Assembly: GCA_027943245.1 (NCBI GenBank)
Contig: JANDJZ010000085.1
Location: forward strand, 55,808-119,807
Source: Acanthamoeba sp. SK_2022b
Lineage: Eukaryota; Discosea; Longamoebia; Acanthamoebidae
Length of the DNA: 64,000 nt
Direction of reading: 5' to 3'
The notes under the pieces were generated by a model. The model saw nothing but the letters and a program-made list of their open reading frames with translations. It was not told the origin of the DNA and searched no databases. The first letter of the stretch is position 1, and the number at the start of each line of letters is the position of its first letter. A program made the position numbers and the translations under genes. Shown in pieces: positions 31,521-43,179 of the stretch.

Positions 31521-33845
31521 ATGGACCAGATCAAGCAGGCAGTGGACACAGCTTCCGCCATCAAGGACGCTGTGGGATCGGTGGCCTCAACCGTGGCGTC
31601 GGCCCTAGGCAAGGACGCCAAGAGCTCGCAACTAGCCGACTACACCGTGGAGGATCCCCAGCGAGGTAACGTGATTACCACCAACTTTGGCGTGGCGGTC
31701 GACGACACCGACAACAGCCTCAAGGCCGGCCCGCGCGGCCCCACGCTCTTGGAGGACTTCCACTTCCGCGAGAAGATGACCCACTTTGACCACGAGCGCA
31801 TCCCCGAGCGCGTCGTGCACGCGCGCGGCGCGGCCGCTCACGGCTACTTCGAGCTCAACGAGTCCATGGAAGAGTTCACTCGCGCCCAGTTCCTGTGCCA
31901 GACTGGCAAGAGGACGCCCGTGTTCGTTCGCTTCTCCACCGTTCTCGGGTCGCGCGGTACGTGTTGCGCTGCCTTGATCGCTCGCTCTTCCCGGCGGCGG
32001 AGCGTTGACTCGGGGTTCCCACACAGGCTCTGCCGACACGGTGAGGGACGTGCGAGGGTTCGCAGTGAAGTTCTACACAGACGAGGGTAACTTTGACCTG
32101 GTGGGCAACAACGTACGTTGGGGGTCTACTCGTTGAGCTCCAGAGAGCTTTTCCCCTGTGGGCTGACGTGATGTTCCATGGCACAGATACCGGTTTTCTT
32201 CATCCAGGACGCCATCAAGTTCCCCGACGTCATCCACGCCGGGAAGCCCCACCCCCACAACGAGATCCCGCAGGCGCAGACCGCTCACGATAACATGTGG
32301 GACTTCCTCTCGCTCACCACGGAGAGCGCGCACATGATCATGTGGGCGCTGTCCGACCGCGCCATCCCGCGTAGCTATCGGACGATGCAGGGCTTTGGCG
32401 TGCACTCGTTTGTGCTGGTCAACAAGGAGGGCAAGCGTCGCTTCGCCAAGTTCCACTGGATTCCCAAGCTGGGCACGCACTCGCTGGTGTGGGACGAGGC
32501 CCAGAAGCTGGCGGGCGTCGACCCCGACTTCCACCGCCGGGACCTCTACGAGGCCATTGAGGCCGGAGCCTACCCCGAGTGGGAGTTGGGCCTGCAGATC
32601 GTCGACGAGGAGGACGAGCACAAGTTCGACTTTGACCTGCTCGACAGCACCAAGCTCATCCCCGAGGAGCTCGTCCCGGTCCGCCGCGTGGGCAGGCTCG
32701 TGCTCAACCGCAACACGGACAACTTCTTCAGCGAGACCGAGCAGGTCGCCTACTGCACGTCGCACCTCGTGCCCGGCATCGAGGCCTCCAACGACCCGCT
32801 CCTCCAGGGCCGCCAGTTCTCCTACTTTGACACGCAGCTGACGCGGCTGGGCGGGCCCAACTTCGAGGAGATCCCCATTAACCGGCCTGTGTGCCCGGTG
32901 ACCAACAACCAGCGCGACGGCTTCATGAGACAGAAGATCAACAGGGGCCAGGTCAACTATTACCCTAACCGCTTCGGCTGCCCGGCGCTGGCCGACCCGT
33001 CGCGCGCCTACACGCACGCGCCCGTCGAGGTCCACGGCCCCAAGCTGCGCGCCCGCGGCCCCAAGTTCGCCGAGCACTACCGCCAGGCCAGGCTCTTCTA
33101 CAACTCCCTGTCGGCCTGGGAGAAGGCGCACCTCCTCGACGCGGCCTCGTTCGAGCTGGGCAAGGTCGACGACGTGGGCGTGCGCGAGCGCACGGTGGAC
33201 CTCCTCAACCACATCGACTTTGACCTGGCCACCCGCGTGGCCGACGCCATCGGCGTGCAGCCGCCCAAGGCCTTTGCCGGCGAGGCCCACAACCAGCAGT
33301 CGCCCGCGCTCTCGCAGGCCAACACCGCCAAGGACTCGATCGCGACGCGCAAGATCGCGTTCCTGGTGGCGCCAGGGTTCAACAACGCCCAGCTCACCAC
33401 CGTCGCCGCGGGGCTGACCGCCGCCGGCGCGATGGTCATGTACGTCGGACCGCGCAAGGGCGAGGTCAAGGGCGACGTCGGCTCGACGACCTGCCAGTTC
33501 TCCTTCCTGACGTCGCGCTCGGTGATGTTCGACGGCGTCGTGGTGGTCGGCGGCAGCCAACACGTCGCCGCGCTGTCGCGGTCGGGCGAGTGCAAGGCGT
33601 GGATCAACGAGACCTTCAAGCACGGCAAACCCATCGCGGCCCTGGAGGAGGGCGTCGACTTTGTGCAGTCACTGGGCCTGCCCCTGGTCAAGCTCGCCGG
33701 GCCGGGCGAGGCCCTCGTCGCCGACCAGGGCGTCGTCACCTCGCGTCAGCCCGCTGCCGACCTGGTCGACTTTGGCAAGTCGCTCTTCAATGCCATCGCC
33801 GCCCACCGACACAACGACCGCGAGGTCGACTCCGTGGCTGCCTAG
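31521..33845 (+). CDS. Large-subunit (clade 2) monofunctional haem catalase
   Basis: Dismutates hydrogen peroxide. After a helical N-terminal extension ([16 protein letters not shown]) come [20 protein letters not shown] and [15 protein letters not shown] with the distal His, then [34 protein letters not shown] carries the distal Asn and [19 protein letters not shown] the proximal haem Tyr. The C-terminal about 170 residues ([15 protein letters not shown] to the end) form the DJ-1/PfpI-like domain that marks large-subunit catalases of bacteria and fungi. The 722-residue product is of the expected length. Three exons only (introns at 31957-32026 and 32113-32187), with the last exon 1.66 kb, fewer introns than its neighbours. 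No PTS1 tripeptide: the C-terminus is SVAA. Confidence 0.96.
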
Positions 33846-33926
33846 AAAAGATAGCAATACGCACATGCTGGTGCAGAAGCTGGTGATGAAGTTGATGTTC
33901 TTCTCCAGAATAAGTAATTACATGTG

Positions 33927-34748
33927 TTAACCAATCTTGGCGTTCGAGAAGTCCATCTCTGTGTGGGTAAGAGAGAGAGAGAGAGAGAAAGCCAAGTGAG
34001 CGAGAGAGACAGAAGCCAAGTGAGCGAGAACTCACACGAGGATCATCCCTGATGCCTACGTACCGGGGTGGGCCTTCATAAAGTTGTCCAGAGCGGCCTT
34101 CTTCTGCTCTTCATCGGAGGTGGCGCCACCGGCGGCCTTCTGGCGCTGTTCGAACTGAAGTGATGAAAGAGCGCTGAGTTAGTCGCAAAGGTGGAAGAGA
34201 TAGAGTTGAGAAGATCTTTGCAGTACCATCATCTTCTCCACGATGTTCCTCGTTTCATCGTCGAGATCGGAAAGCTTGGAGTTCTCAGGCTCAATCTTGG
34301 TGGTGTCAATTTCGGGATGGCCCTTAATAATGCACGTCCACCACTCCATCTTGTTCACCTTCTGCAGCTCGATGAATATCGTGTTGCCGTCGTCTGCCAA
34401 CATTCATTATTCATTAATTAAGAAAAATAAACTGGGATTAAGAGCAGTAAGAGCATGAAACCAACCAATTTGCCAGAAGCTTTCGATAGGCTTGATTTTC
34501 TTGTGCACTTCACCCTGTGCACCTGAGTTAATAATCCATGGGGTTGCAAGCACAAATTGGCGTTTATAACTACATACATCGATTAGCGGGGGCTGGCCCT
34601 TGAGGCCAACGGTGAGGTGGGTAGCGGTGATCTTGCAATTTACATCGCGAGCTCGCGTTCCTTGCGGCACAGGAATGCTGAGCGTTGCTTCCGCAAGCGT
34701 CTGTGTCCATTTGTAGGGGATGACCTCCACCTTCTTCTCCTCTGCCAT
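33927..34748 (-). CDS. NudC/CS-domain protein
   Basis: CS-domain co-chaperone of the nuclear-distribution C type, which works with Hsp90 and dynein regulators. It starts MAEEKKVEVIPYKWTQTLAE and continues ATLSIPVPQGTRARDVNCKI, TATHLTVGLKGQPPLIDGE, HKKIKPIESFWQIDDGNTI and FIELQKVNKMEWWTCIIKGH. It then runs through DTTKIEPENSKLSDLDDETR to a C-terminal helix and ends MDFSNAKIG. The WW-[ST]-C-hydrophobic block and the DxxKxxPENSKLSDLD block are diagnostic. Five exons. At about 175 residues it lacks the long N-terminal coiled coil of animal NudC. It is divergent from the ZZ gene (261 bp between ATGs). Confidence 0.93.
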
Positions 34749-35009
34749 TGGTGTTTCCGCTGGGTACTCACTACTACCTTCGTTATCTCTGGTTGTTGTT
34801 GATCTGATCTTCTCTCTTCGCAGATCAGCTGCACGTCCGCATTAATAAAATTTCAAGTTGACACGAAATTCAACCAAAACGCATGACTAAACACCCCGAG
34901 AAATGTAACAGGAAAAGGTCGTGTTAAATCTTCCAGGAAGTGTTTTTCTTTGTGGCACGCTTCGCTTCGATCGTTCTTCTTCCCCAAAGAAACAAAGAGT
35001 AACACAAGA

Positions 35010-36458
35010 ATGGCCGGTGCGTTTTTCACTTCTTAATGTTGTGTCGATTCTTCCCTTCCTAATTGAAAGGAACGATTCGAACCATGTGTTGCTGCCTGAC
35101 CAGATTTTCAGACGGAGTTGAACAAGCTGGAGGACCTCTTCCGATCCGGCTTCATCATCGAAGACGAGTATGTGCAGCGAAAGAACGAACTGCTCGGCGG
35201 CCAGCCCGGTGGAGCCGCCCCAGCCTCCGAGGAGAAGCAAAGGGAGCAAGAACAGAAGGAGGAGGACAACGTTGGTACGCGGCGTGCACACGAGCAACGA
35301 CGCACACTGGGCCGCGCGCTCTCGATGGGGCTGACGACTGTTCTCTAACAGAGGCCAAGCACGGCCACTGCTGCCAGCATGGCAATGCACACGACCATCA
35401 CCACGAGCACCATCACCACGCAAACGCAGATGACGACGAAGACGACGATGAAGACGAGGAGGAGATCTACTACGAGGTAATCACGCCGCTCCCCAATCCC
35501 CCACACCCACACCCACAAACGTTGCTGCCCACCTCACACGCACACAACCGCCTTCGCGCAGTGCGACAGCTGCGGCAAGGAAATACAAGGAGCGCGCTTC
35601 CACTGCTACTACTGCGTCACCGAAGACGATGGATTCGACCTCTGCAGGTGCGCGCCCTCCACCCGCCCAGCCACAAGAACACCAAAAACGGCCGTTTGTC
35701 GTTGACACACGCTGTTGCTAACAACATACAACAACACCAACGCGTGGCCTGCAGGTCGTGCCGAGCGGAGGGCATGGCGAAGCACGACGCCGGGCACAGG
35801 TTCCAGATCGTGGGGCCCTTCGACGTCACCCTCGATTCGGTCAAGGACTTCCTCATCTTCACCCGACAGCCCGAGACCAAGCGTACGCGGCGTCAACCCT
35901 GCTGGTCTCTCTCTCTCTCTCTCTGACACGCACAACACGCACACACGCACGCACACACACACACAACCAAAATAGAGGTGAGAGTGCTTCGCCCCTATCC
36001 GGGAGTGACCGAGTTCGAACTCAAGTACGGGCCCAAGACGCTGCTCTTCAGCTCGGTCGATAGCGCCCAGTCCGACAAGATCGTCCAGGCGCTGCCCCCT
36101 GGTACGAACTTGCGCCGATGCGTGCGAGCATCTCTGTTGGCGGGGTGTGTGGGGGCTCGATTGCTAACACTAACTCGGCCTACGCTCGTGCCCCTCTTGT
36201 GGCCTCCTCCTCGATGTCCACCGCGCAGGCCTGGAGGTGGTGCATGTGTTGGAGGAGGACTCTGCCAGGGAGGTCGCCGAGAAGGAGAAGTTCGCGGTGC
36301 ATCCCGTGGCGGGCAAGACCTACACCGCGCTCGAGGTGGATTTCCTGGTCAAGACCCTGAACATCTCCAGCGAGGACGCCGCGCGCGCTCTCGACCAGTC
36401 CGACGGGGACCTCGCCCGCGCCATCGAGTGGGAAGAGGACGACGAAGAGGAGTGCTGA
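35010..36458 (+). CDS. ZZ-type zinc-finger protein with NAC/UBA-like C-terminus
   Basis: First exon ATGGCCG (35010-35016), then acceptor CCAG|ATTTTCAG, giving MADFQTELNKLEDLFRSG and FIIEDEYVQRKNELLGG. A His-rich segment (HDHHHEHHHHANADDDEDDD) precedes the ZZ finger: CDSCGKEIQGARFHCYYC, DDGFDLCRSC, GMAKHDAGHRFQIVG. The next conserved segments are DVTLDSVKDFLIFTRQPETK and VRVLRPYPGVTEFELKYGPK. The C-terminal exon has REVAEKEKFAVHPV and YTALEVDFLVKTLNISSEDA, resembling the UBA-like end of NAC-alpha, and ends DDEEEC. Eight exons or so. The minus-strand gene at 18793-19849 has the same domain order and matching exon joins, so the two are paralogues. Confidence 0.82.
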
Positions 36459-36865
36459 GCTGTTTGTCCATCCAAGTCGACAAGAATGCAACCTAGCATA
36501 CGTGAACATCAACTTGAGGGTGCCGACGCCTTCCGTCCCATAACTGCCAGGGGCGGGCCTCCCCAGCCCACGAAAGCGCCCACCACCGCCCCTTGACTGA
36601 CGGAAGCGCCTTGATGGAGCGGGGCCTCCTTCGTAAGGGCGATGGCGCCACCCGCCAAGTGAGCCGTGGTGGCCTCCGCTGTCGCTTCCTTTTCGTATTT
36701 TCGCTCCCCACCGCTGCCTTGACAACACGCTTGGGTGACTGGCACCAGCCCCAAGCAGAGAAGTGCACACAGATGGAGAGCAAGCGCCACGAGGCCAGAT
36801 GACGATTGGGTGTATTCAAAATGGCTGTGGTCGTAGCCAGCAAGGCTGATCTCCCCCCCCCCCAA

Positions 36866-37951
36866 TTAATCACTTCCGCTGTCGCTGCTATCGCTGTCGC
36901 TGTCGTGCCTCCTCCTCCTGCCCCTCTTGCGGTCCCTCTCGTCTTCCGATCCGCTGGAGCTCGAACGAGAGCTCGAACGCGAACGAGAACGCGAGCGGGA
37001 ACGCGAGCGTGATGGGGACCTTGACCTCTTCGTGCCCCTCTCCACCTTCTCTTCCTTCTTTTCCTCCTCCTTCTCCACCTCGGCATTGGGCTTCTCCTCG
37101 ACCTCGTCTCTCTTCTCACTGTCCCTGTGCTCGCGTTCGCGGTGCTCGCGGTCCCTATCCCTGTCGCGATCGCCATGGCGGTCCCTGTCGCGGTCGCGAT
37201 CACGGTCGCTGTCACGGTCCCTGCGTCGGTCCCTGTCACGGTCCCTGCCTCGGTCGCGATCGCGATCGCCGTGGCGGTCCCTGTCGCGGTCGCGATCACG
37301 GTCGTCGTCGCGGTCCCTGCGTCGGTCCCTGTCACGATCGCTGTCGCGGTCCCTGCCTCGGTCCCGATCGCGGTCGCGGTCGCGGCGACGCTCTCGCTCT
37401 CGGCGCCTTCGCTCTTCCTCGCGTTCCTCCTCACGTTGGATGCGCGTCTTCTCACGCTCGACGGCGTCCTTGATGCGCTGCTCGCGCTCGGTCGCCCTCT
37501 TGTGCTCTTGGAGCTCGCGATCAAAGGCCGATCCCTCCACGTAATCCGACGAGATGCCGAGCGCATTACCGAAGGCTTCGGCCCTCTTCTGCTGGGCGAG
37601 CGCCAGCTTGTGAGTCTCGTTGCTAGAGCGAAGCTTTTCATCGTCAAGCTGGGTTCCCTGCTTCAGCTCCTCCCGCTTGGCTGCCAATTGGGCCTGGATG
37701 TCGGCCTCATCGAGCCCCCCCTCGAACAGTCCGACTTCCTCAGCCCATTGGAAGACCTGCAACTCGATCTCGCGCTTACGCTCATGTTCGAGGATCTCTT
37801 GATTAGGCTTCTTCGTGAGGGGCTGAGCCATGCGGCGTTGCTCCTCCTGGTAATTAATCTTCGGGCGCTGCCGCACGGAGCTCAAATTGCGCTGGACGTA
37901 GCCATTCGTGCCCGAACCACGCGCCGTAACGAGACCGATCCCGTTGTACAT
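36866..37951 (-). CDS. CWC21/SRRM2-like spliceosomal protein (cwf21 domain plus RD/RS-rich tail)
   Basis: Single exon, 361 residues. The N-terminus MYNGIGLVTARGSGTNGYVQ is the signature of the Cwc21/SRRM2/SRm300 family, which sits near the catalytic centre of the Bact and C spliceosomes. The cwf21 helix follows: KKPNQEILEHERKREIELQV and FEGGLDEADIQAQLA. Residues about 185-275 are Arg-Asp/Glu repeats (RDRDRDRDRG type), then an RS-rich run (SPSRSRSRSRSRS) and an acidic Ser-Asp tail (HDSDSDSSDSGSD). A 384-codon antisense-frame reading on the same strand is a composition artefact. Confidence 0.92.
   Translation of the reverse strand: MYNGIGLVTARGSGTNGYVQRNLSSVRQRPKINYQEEQRRMAQPLTKKPNQEILEHERKREIELQVFQWAEEVGLFEGGLDEADIQAQLAAKREELKQGTQLDDEKLRSSNETHKLALAQQKRAEAFGNALGISSDYVEGSAFDRELQEHKRATEREQRIKDAVEREKTRIQREEEREEERRRRERERRRDRDRDRDRGRDRDSDRDRDRRRDRDDDRDRDRDRDRHGDRDRDRGRDRDRDRRRDRDSDRDRDRDRDRHGDRDRDRDREHREREHRDSEKRDEVEEKPNAEVEKEEEKKEEKVERGTKRSRSPSRSRSRSRSRSRSSSRSSSSGSEDERDRKRGRRRRHDSDSDSSDSGSD
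37136..37400. repeat. Imperfect tandem repeat encoding Arg-Asp dipeptides
   Basis: Repeated CGGTCCCTGTCGCGGTC-like units, 18-24 bp apart, inside the CWC21-like gene. They encode the RD-rich stretch and keep all three frames of one strand open. Confidence 0.8.
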
Positions 37952-38370
37952 TCACTTATATGTGCGAGAATGCTAGTGTCTGGCCTTCTTTTCAAATAGG
38001 TAGATCGCCTCCTGCAGCGCCACTCCAAATCGATGCTGATTGTTGAATGGTGTTCAAGGCAAGCAAAGAAAAAGAGCTGAAAAATTAAAGAATGCTTGGT
38101 ATGTATCACCCAAGTACAGCAGAAAGCCACCCACATGAGGTATCCAAGGCTTAGAACCTCAGGGACAGAACAACAATTACCTTGAACCTTGAGTATAAGC
38201 ACCTACATGGATCTATCTCCTCCACTCTGCATTGCCATCCCTTTTGGCACGAGTTTGAAGTGCAAGCTTTTCTTGGGGCCATGTTCTGCCTTATTTCCTG
38301 GCACAGTTTTCTTTGGCAGCAATCTCAAATCGCCAACACCGCACGCAGGCTCAATCCAGCGGTATAATCC
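37952..38370. other. Divergent intergenic region, 419 bp
   Basis: Between CWC21-like and LRR genes. No ORF with motifs, RNA gene or TATA consensus stands out. Confidence 0.5.
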
Positions 38371-40511
38371 ATGAAGCTTACCCCCGCCTACATCGGTGGC
38401 ATTGCGGGCCAAGATGTCCGCATGGTCGAGAAACTCGATCTCAGCAAGAAGGAAATTAAGGAGATGGACGACATCTCGTGCTGTGTGGAGCTCAAGCGCC
38501 TCGATTTGAGCCAGAATCAGCTCTCCAAGGTGTACGGCATCAACTTCTTGAAGGAAATCACTTGGCTCAACCTTGCCTCGAACAAGCTCACCAGCATCGT
38601 GGGTCTCCAGATGATGACCAAACTCAACGGTACCGTCTCACAAAACTACAATTTTTCATCCAAATTTAATCTCAATCTCATCTCATATTCTCAATTCTCT
38701 CAGTCCTTAACGCTAGCGATAACCAGATCGAGCGGATTGATGGCCTGTCGACCTTCACTCAGCTCAAAGGTACCCCACGCTTTCCTGCCGCTTCCATGTT
38801 GAAGTTCACACTCTCACCTCTTGATGTTGTAGCTCTCATGCTTAACAAGAACAGAATCACTGAGATGGAGGGGCTGGGCTGTCTCCGCGAACTCAACACC
38901 CTCGGTAACGTAAGCCAGGCCTTGTTGCTGTCGCTGTTCTTGGTCGTATCAGTGAGTGAGACTTTCGCATTTTCTCACGCCGTCTCTCTCTCTCTCTCTC
39001 TTAGTTCTGTCCGATAATGCTATCGAGGAGGTCAAGGGCCTCAACACGCTGGGCAAGCTGAAGAAGCTGGCTCTGTCTAACAACAGGATCAGGGTCATCC
39101 CCTCGTTCGAAAAGAACTTCGAGCTACAGGTGCGCTCGCTTTGGTGTGGGTGTGCTCTCGTTTGCCTTTCCTTCTTTTCTGTGTCGCAGTGTCCACTCCT
39201 ACACTGACGTTGGTGGTGCGACCCAGGAACTGCGCTTGAATGGGAACAAGATCTTGAGCATACCCGACACCATCCATCTCAATCCTCACATCAAGATTCT
39301 GGACTTGGGCAGGAACCACATCAAGGACTGGAGGTGCACAACCTTCTTCAGTGCTGCTGCAGATGCGCAGTCTGTTAACCACAGCGCCGACACTAACCTC
39401 TCCTCGCCTCTATGAACACGCGTTCTATGCAGTGATATCGAGAAGCTGGCCAAGTTGCCCAAGTTGAAGAGCTTGACCCTTGCCGGCAACCCTCTGGCTG
39501 AAGAGAGCGTCTACCGAGACAGCGTACGGGCCTCGCCTCGCTTCTTACGCGGCCTTCTACCTCGAGCGAGCAGCTTCTCACACAACACACACACACTCTC
39601 TCTCTCTCTCTTATCGACAGATCTTGACCATGCTGCCCAACCTGAAGATCCTCGACGGCAAGCAGATCTCGAACGAGGTCGTGCGCAAGCGGAAGGCCTG
39701 GGCCGCCAGGTGGGCCGCCCAGCACGGCAACAAGGACGCCGGCGAGGAGGGCGATGCGGCCACGACCCACGCCGACGGCGATGGCGAGAAAGGCGCCAAG
39801 GCCAAGAGACCGGCGGCTCCGCCAGCGGCGAAGAAGGCGGCCAGTGGCGGCAGCGCACAGGAGAAGTCGGACAAGCCGGCCAAGGCCGGTGAGAAGCGAA
39901 GCCGGGAGGAGAGCGAGAAGGAGGGAAGCGCGAGAGGGAGAACGCAGAAGAAGTCGCGCACGGAGCCGGAGGCGGCGGCGACCAAGCCAGCGACCAAGCC
40001 GGGATCGGCACCAGAGCAGGCAGGCAAGAAGAGGAGCGCGCACGAAGTCGACGAAAGCAAAGCGTCGCAGAAGCAACAGTTGCAGACGAAGAAAGGCCGG
40101 AGCGAAGCGGAAGACAAGAAGGCGCCCACTGCTGGGCCAAAGAAACAGGCGGGACCTCAGCAGGTCACCACCAACAACAAGAAGAAGGCGACCAACAAGT
40201 TTGATGAGCGAAGCCGAGAGATGAGGGAGAAGAAGGCGAAGACCAAGGTCGACGAGCCCGAGATGGAGCCGGTCGAAGAGGAGAAGGGCGAGATTGAACA
40301 GAAGCTCGAGGCGCACGTGCAGCTCGTCACGGGCAACAGCGGTCTGCTCGAGGTCATCAAAGCCTCGGACACGGCGAGCGAGCAGCGGGCCAAAGGGAAG
40401 GCGAAGGGCAAGGCTGTGGCGAACGACGCCAAGGTGCAGTCGGTGCTCGACCTCATGGGGCTCACGCAAGAGCCGGAGGTCGGACTCGGTGTGGGCAACG
40501 CTTGGGCGTGA
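38371..40511 (+). CDS. SDS22-type leucine-rich-repeat protein with basic/acidic low-complexity tail
   Basis: Starts MKLTPAYIGGIAGQDVRMVE. At least eight LRRs of the 22-residue SDS22 type follow: LKRLDLSQNQLSKVYGI, ITWLNLASNKLTSIVGL, LNASDNQIERIDGL, LMLNKNRITEMEGL, LVLSDNAIEEVKGL, LKKLALSNNRIRVIPSF, LRLNGNKILSIPDT and IKILDLGRNHIKD. The LRR cap reads LKSLTLAGNPLAEESVYRD then LPNLKILDGKQISNE. A 280-residue tail rich in Lys, Ala, Glu and Gly has many nuclear-localisation-like clusters (KRSREES, RTQKKSRTE). Introns usually fall inside or between repeats. The partner is unknown; protein-phosphatase or RNP scaffolding is possible. Confidence 0.82.
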
Positions 40512-40870
40512 GTGGACCACCAATAAAAGACAAAAATTAAAAAGCAAAAATAAGTGGCCCTTGTACAAGAATAGAGTCGAATCGGCAGCTTCGTTGGGCG
40601 ATTGGAGCAAAGTCGTGCCGCTACGCAGCAACCTGGCTGCGGCGTTTTGGCGCGAAACGGGCAAAGACAAGTTTTGGCGGCCAAGCCACCTGCGGTTTGG
40701 GTGTCCGGTCCGCCCCGAGAGGGCGAAAAGGGTATTACTCGGCTCCGGGTTGTGGCGGCTTTGTCTTCTTCCCCGGCCGGCGCTGCAAGCAACGTTCGAT
40801 CGCACCTAGAGGAAGACCCGCACCTCGACCCTCCCGGCAGTAGGAAACGCTGCTTGATTTCTAGTACAAA
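40512..40870. other. Intergenic 40512-40870
   Basis: AATAAA at 40522 just after the LRR stop is a likely polyadenylation signal. The rest is the 5' flank of the reductase gene; nothing else is seen. Confidence 0.5.
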
Positions 40871-43179
40871 ATGGTGCTCGATTTTGTGTTCGCTCATCCG
40901 TTCATCTCGCTCGCCGTTGGCGTCGTGCTGTACTTCGTCGCCAAGAGCGTCCTGTTCTCGTCGAAGCCCGTCCACCGCTCCATCCCCAAGGGCAAGTACA
41001 ACGACAAGGTAGGCACCGCCAATCCAAGTGCCAAGGAAACGATTTTCGGTTGAAAAATTAACAACCTGAATTCTCACTTTCAATTCTCACCATTAGCAGA
41101 ACAAGGAGAAGGAGTTCTATGACGTCGCCATCGTCGGCGCTGGTCCTTCGGGTGCCACCATGGCGTACTACCTCGCCAAGGGCGGAATCAAGGTTCTCTT
41201 TTCTGTCTTCGCTTCGTTCTTATTCTTGCCGCTTTGTTTGTCTTGGTCTTCGTGTGACTCACCTCCACATCGTCGTCGTGTATTGGTCCCTTCAGCCGCT
41301 CGTTCTAGAGAAGAAGCAGTTCCCTCGCGACAAGTACTGCGGTGATGCCGTGTGCAAGACTGCCATCGAGATCCTTATTGACATGGGTCTGTATGACAAG
41401 CTCATCAAGGAGAACAAGGCTAAAGTGGTCCGTTTTCCTCCCTTGAATCTTTCACAAATCCCCGATAACGGTAGAAATCGCCGATCTCAATCTGATTAAT
41501 CATTACTTCAGGCCGATTCTGGCGGTCTCGTCAGTCCCGGAGGCATTTCGTACATCGGTCGCTCGCACGAGCAGCTCGGTGAGATCCCCGCCGCTATTGC
41601 CATCAAGAGGTACCACTACCCCGCACCGCAAAAATCACAACTTAAACTCACTCCCGTTTTTCGACTTCAGGTTGCTTCTCGATGAGGCCATCGCTCGCCG
41701 CTGCCAGGAGGTTGGTGCCGACCTGAAGGAGAACTCCCCCGTCGCCGATGCCAAGTTCGACAAGGAGAAGGGTCTGTGGACTGTTATCCTTGAGGACGGC
41801 GTATGTACACCCACATCACCGCGCCTGGCCCAAGCGCCGTCCGTCGCTGACCCGTTCACCCTCCTGCAGGTTACTACTTACCAGGCCCGAACTCTCGTGT
41901 GCGCTGACGGAGCCACTTCCAAGCTCGGTACGCCGTTTATATTCAACGACGTGTCGCATTGCCCAGCCGGCAACCACAACAATGCCTAACAAGCCTTCGC
42001 TCTCGTGCTCCACAGCCACGCAGCTCGGCGTTGTCAAGGGTGCCCCCAACGGTGCCTGCAGCAGGGCCTTCGTCGAGGGTGGCACTCACAACCTCAAGGC
42101 TGATGGTGTCGTCTTCTACAACACTGGGTACGCTTTCTTGTCTCCCAGTCTTTGCTCCGCATCAAAACGACATGGCGTTGTACTGATGCGGTGCCTTCGT
42201 TTTCTCCAGACTTCTTCCCGGCTACGCTGCGCTGTTCAAGCATCCCAACGACGAGCTGAACTACTGCTGCTACCTCATCCCCGGCAACCCGCTGGTTACC
42301 AACGACGACCTGGCCTACTGGCACGAGTATTTGATCAAGGAGGACCCCAACGTGAGCAAGGCCCTCGGCAACAAGTTCAAGATTGAGAGGATGAGGGTAT
42401 GCGCGACACCTCTCTTCACTTGGCATTGCGCGCTCCGACGTCTGACCTGCTCTTCTAGGCTGGTTCGCTCCGCCTCGGTGGTGTGCCCACCTCTTCTGGC
42501 GACCACCTCCTCATCGTCGGTGACGCTGCTGGCATGATCGATCCCCTCACCGGTGAGGGCATCCACCACGCCATGGAGGGAGGCAAGATTGCCGCCGAGT
42601 TCATGCTTGAGGCCATCGCCGCCGGCAACTATTCCGCCGCCGCCATGCAGATCTACCACGAGCGCTGGATGGAGCGCTTCGGCAATGACTTCACCTGGTC
42701 GATGAACATCTGCCAGTTCCTCTACCGCTTCCCCGTCCTCATCGATGCCGCTACCGCCGCCGTCCGCCGGAAGGGCGACAAGTTCCTCGCCAGGTGCGCC
42801 ACCGCCTCTTCTCTTCCCCCTCCCTTCTCCCCTTTCGTGGCGCCGACGATGCTTAAATTTAACTGCAATGCGACGGCTTGAATGAGCTCATCATTACAAC
42901 AACAACTACTACTGAGGCTAATGCCCATTTGACCAAAACCATCAATACTGTTGGTTGCCTTGGGCACAGCCTGCTCACCTCTTCTCTTCTGATTGACGCA
43001 ACAGGTGGGCCGACATCATGACCGGTCGTGTGCCCAAGACTGCCCTCCTCAAGCCCGAGTTCGTGATCGTGATCACCTTCGAGCTCTTCATCCTGCTGGC
43101 TAAGAAGCTCACTGGCCAGTACAAGGGCGTCATCTACAACACTGGTGCCCACTCCGTCCAGAAGAAGAAGACCAACTAA
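40871..43179 (+). CDS. Geranylgeranyl-reductase-family FAD-dependent oxidoreductase, membrane-anchored
   Basis: The N-terminus MVLDFVFAHPFISLAVGVVL is a signal anchor. A Rossmann FAD motif DVAIVGAGPSGATMAYYLAK follows, then PLVLEKKQFPRDKYCGDAVC, the substrate-pocket block characteristic of geranylgeranyl reductases and related halogenases or digeranylgeranylglycerophospholipid reductases. ARTLVCADGATSKL and the second FAD block HLLIVGDAAGMIDPLTGEGI with HHAMEGGKIAAE are present. Ten exons. A hydrophobic segment near the C-terminus (FVIVITFELFILLAKKL) could be a second membrane contact. With no chlorophyll pathway, the substrate is more likely an isoprenoid or lipid double bond; this is inference. 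Confidence 0.85.

Noticed and set aside
32073..33623. 516-codon open frame on the minus strand
   Set aside because: It is antisense to the catalase's large exon. High GC and codon bias leave the opposite frame open, and no motif is present.
35060..35100. GATTCGAACC resembling a tRNA T-arm
   Set aside because: No acceptor, D or anticodon arm can be built around it; it lies in an intron of the ZZ gene.
36493..37647. 384-codon minus-strand frame overlapping the CWC21-like gene
   Set aside because: Same strand, other frame of an RD-repeat region. The in-frame cwf21 signature identifies the real product.
39393..40805. 470-codon minus-strand frame across the LRR gene tail
   Set aside because: Leu/Arg-rich antisense of a Lys/Ala/Glu-rich low-complexity exon, crossing the LRR gene's introns; no recognisable domain.
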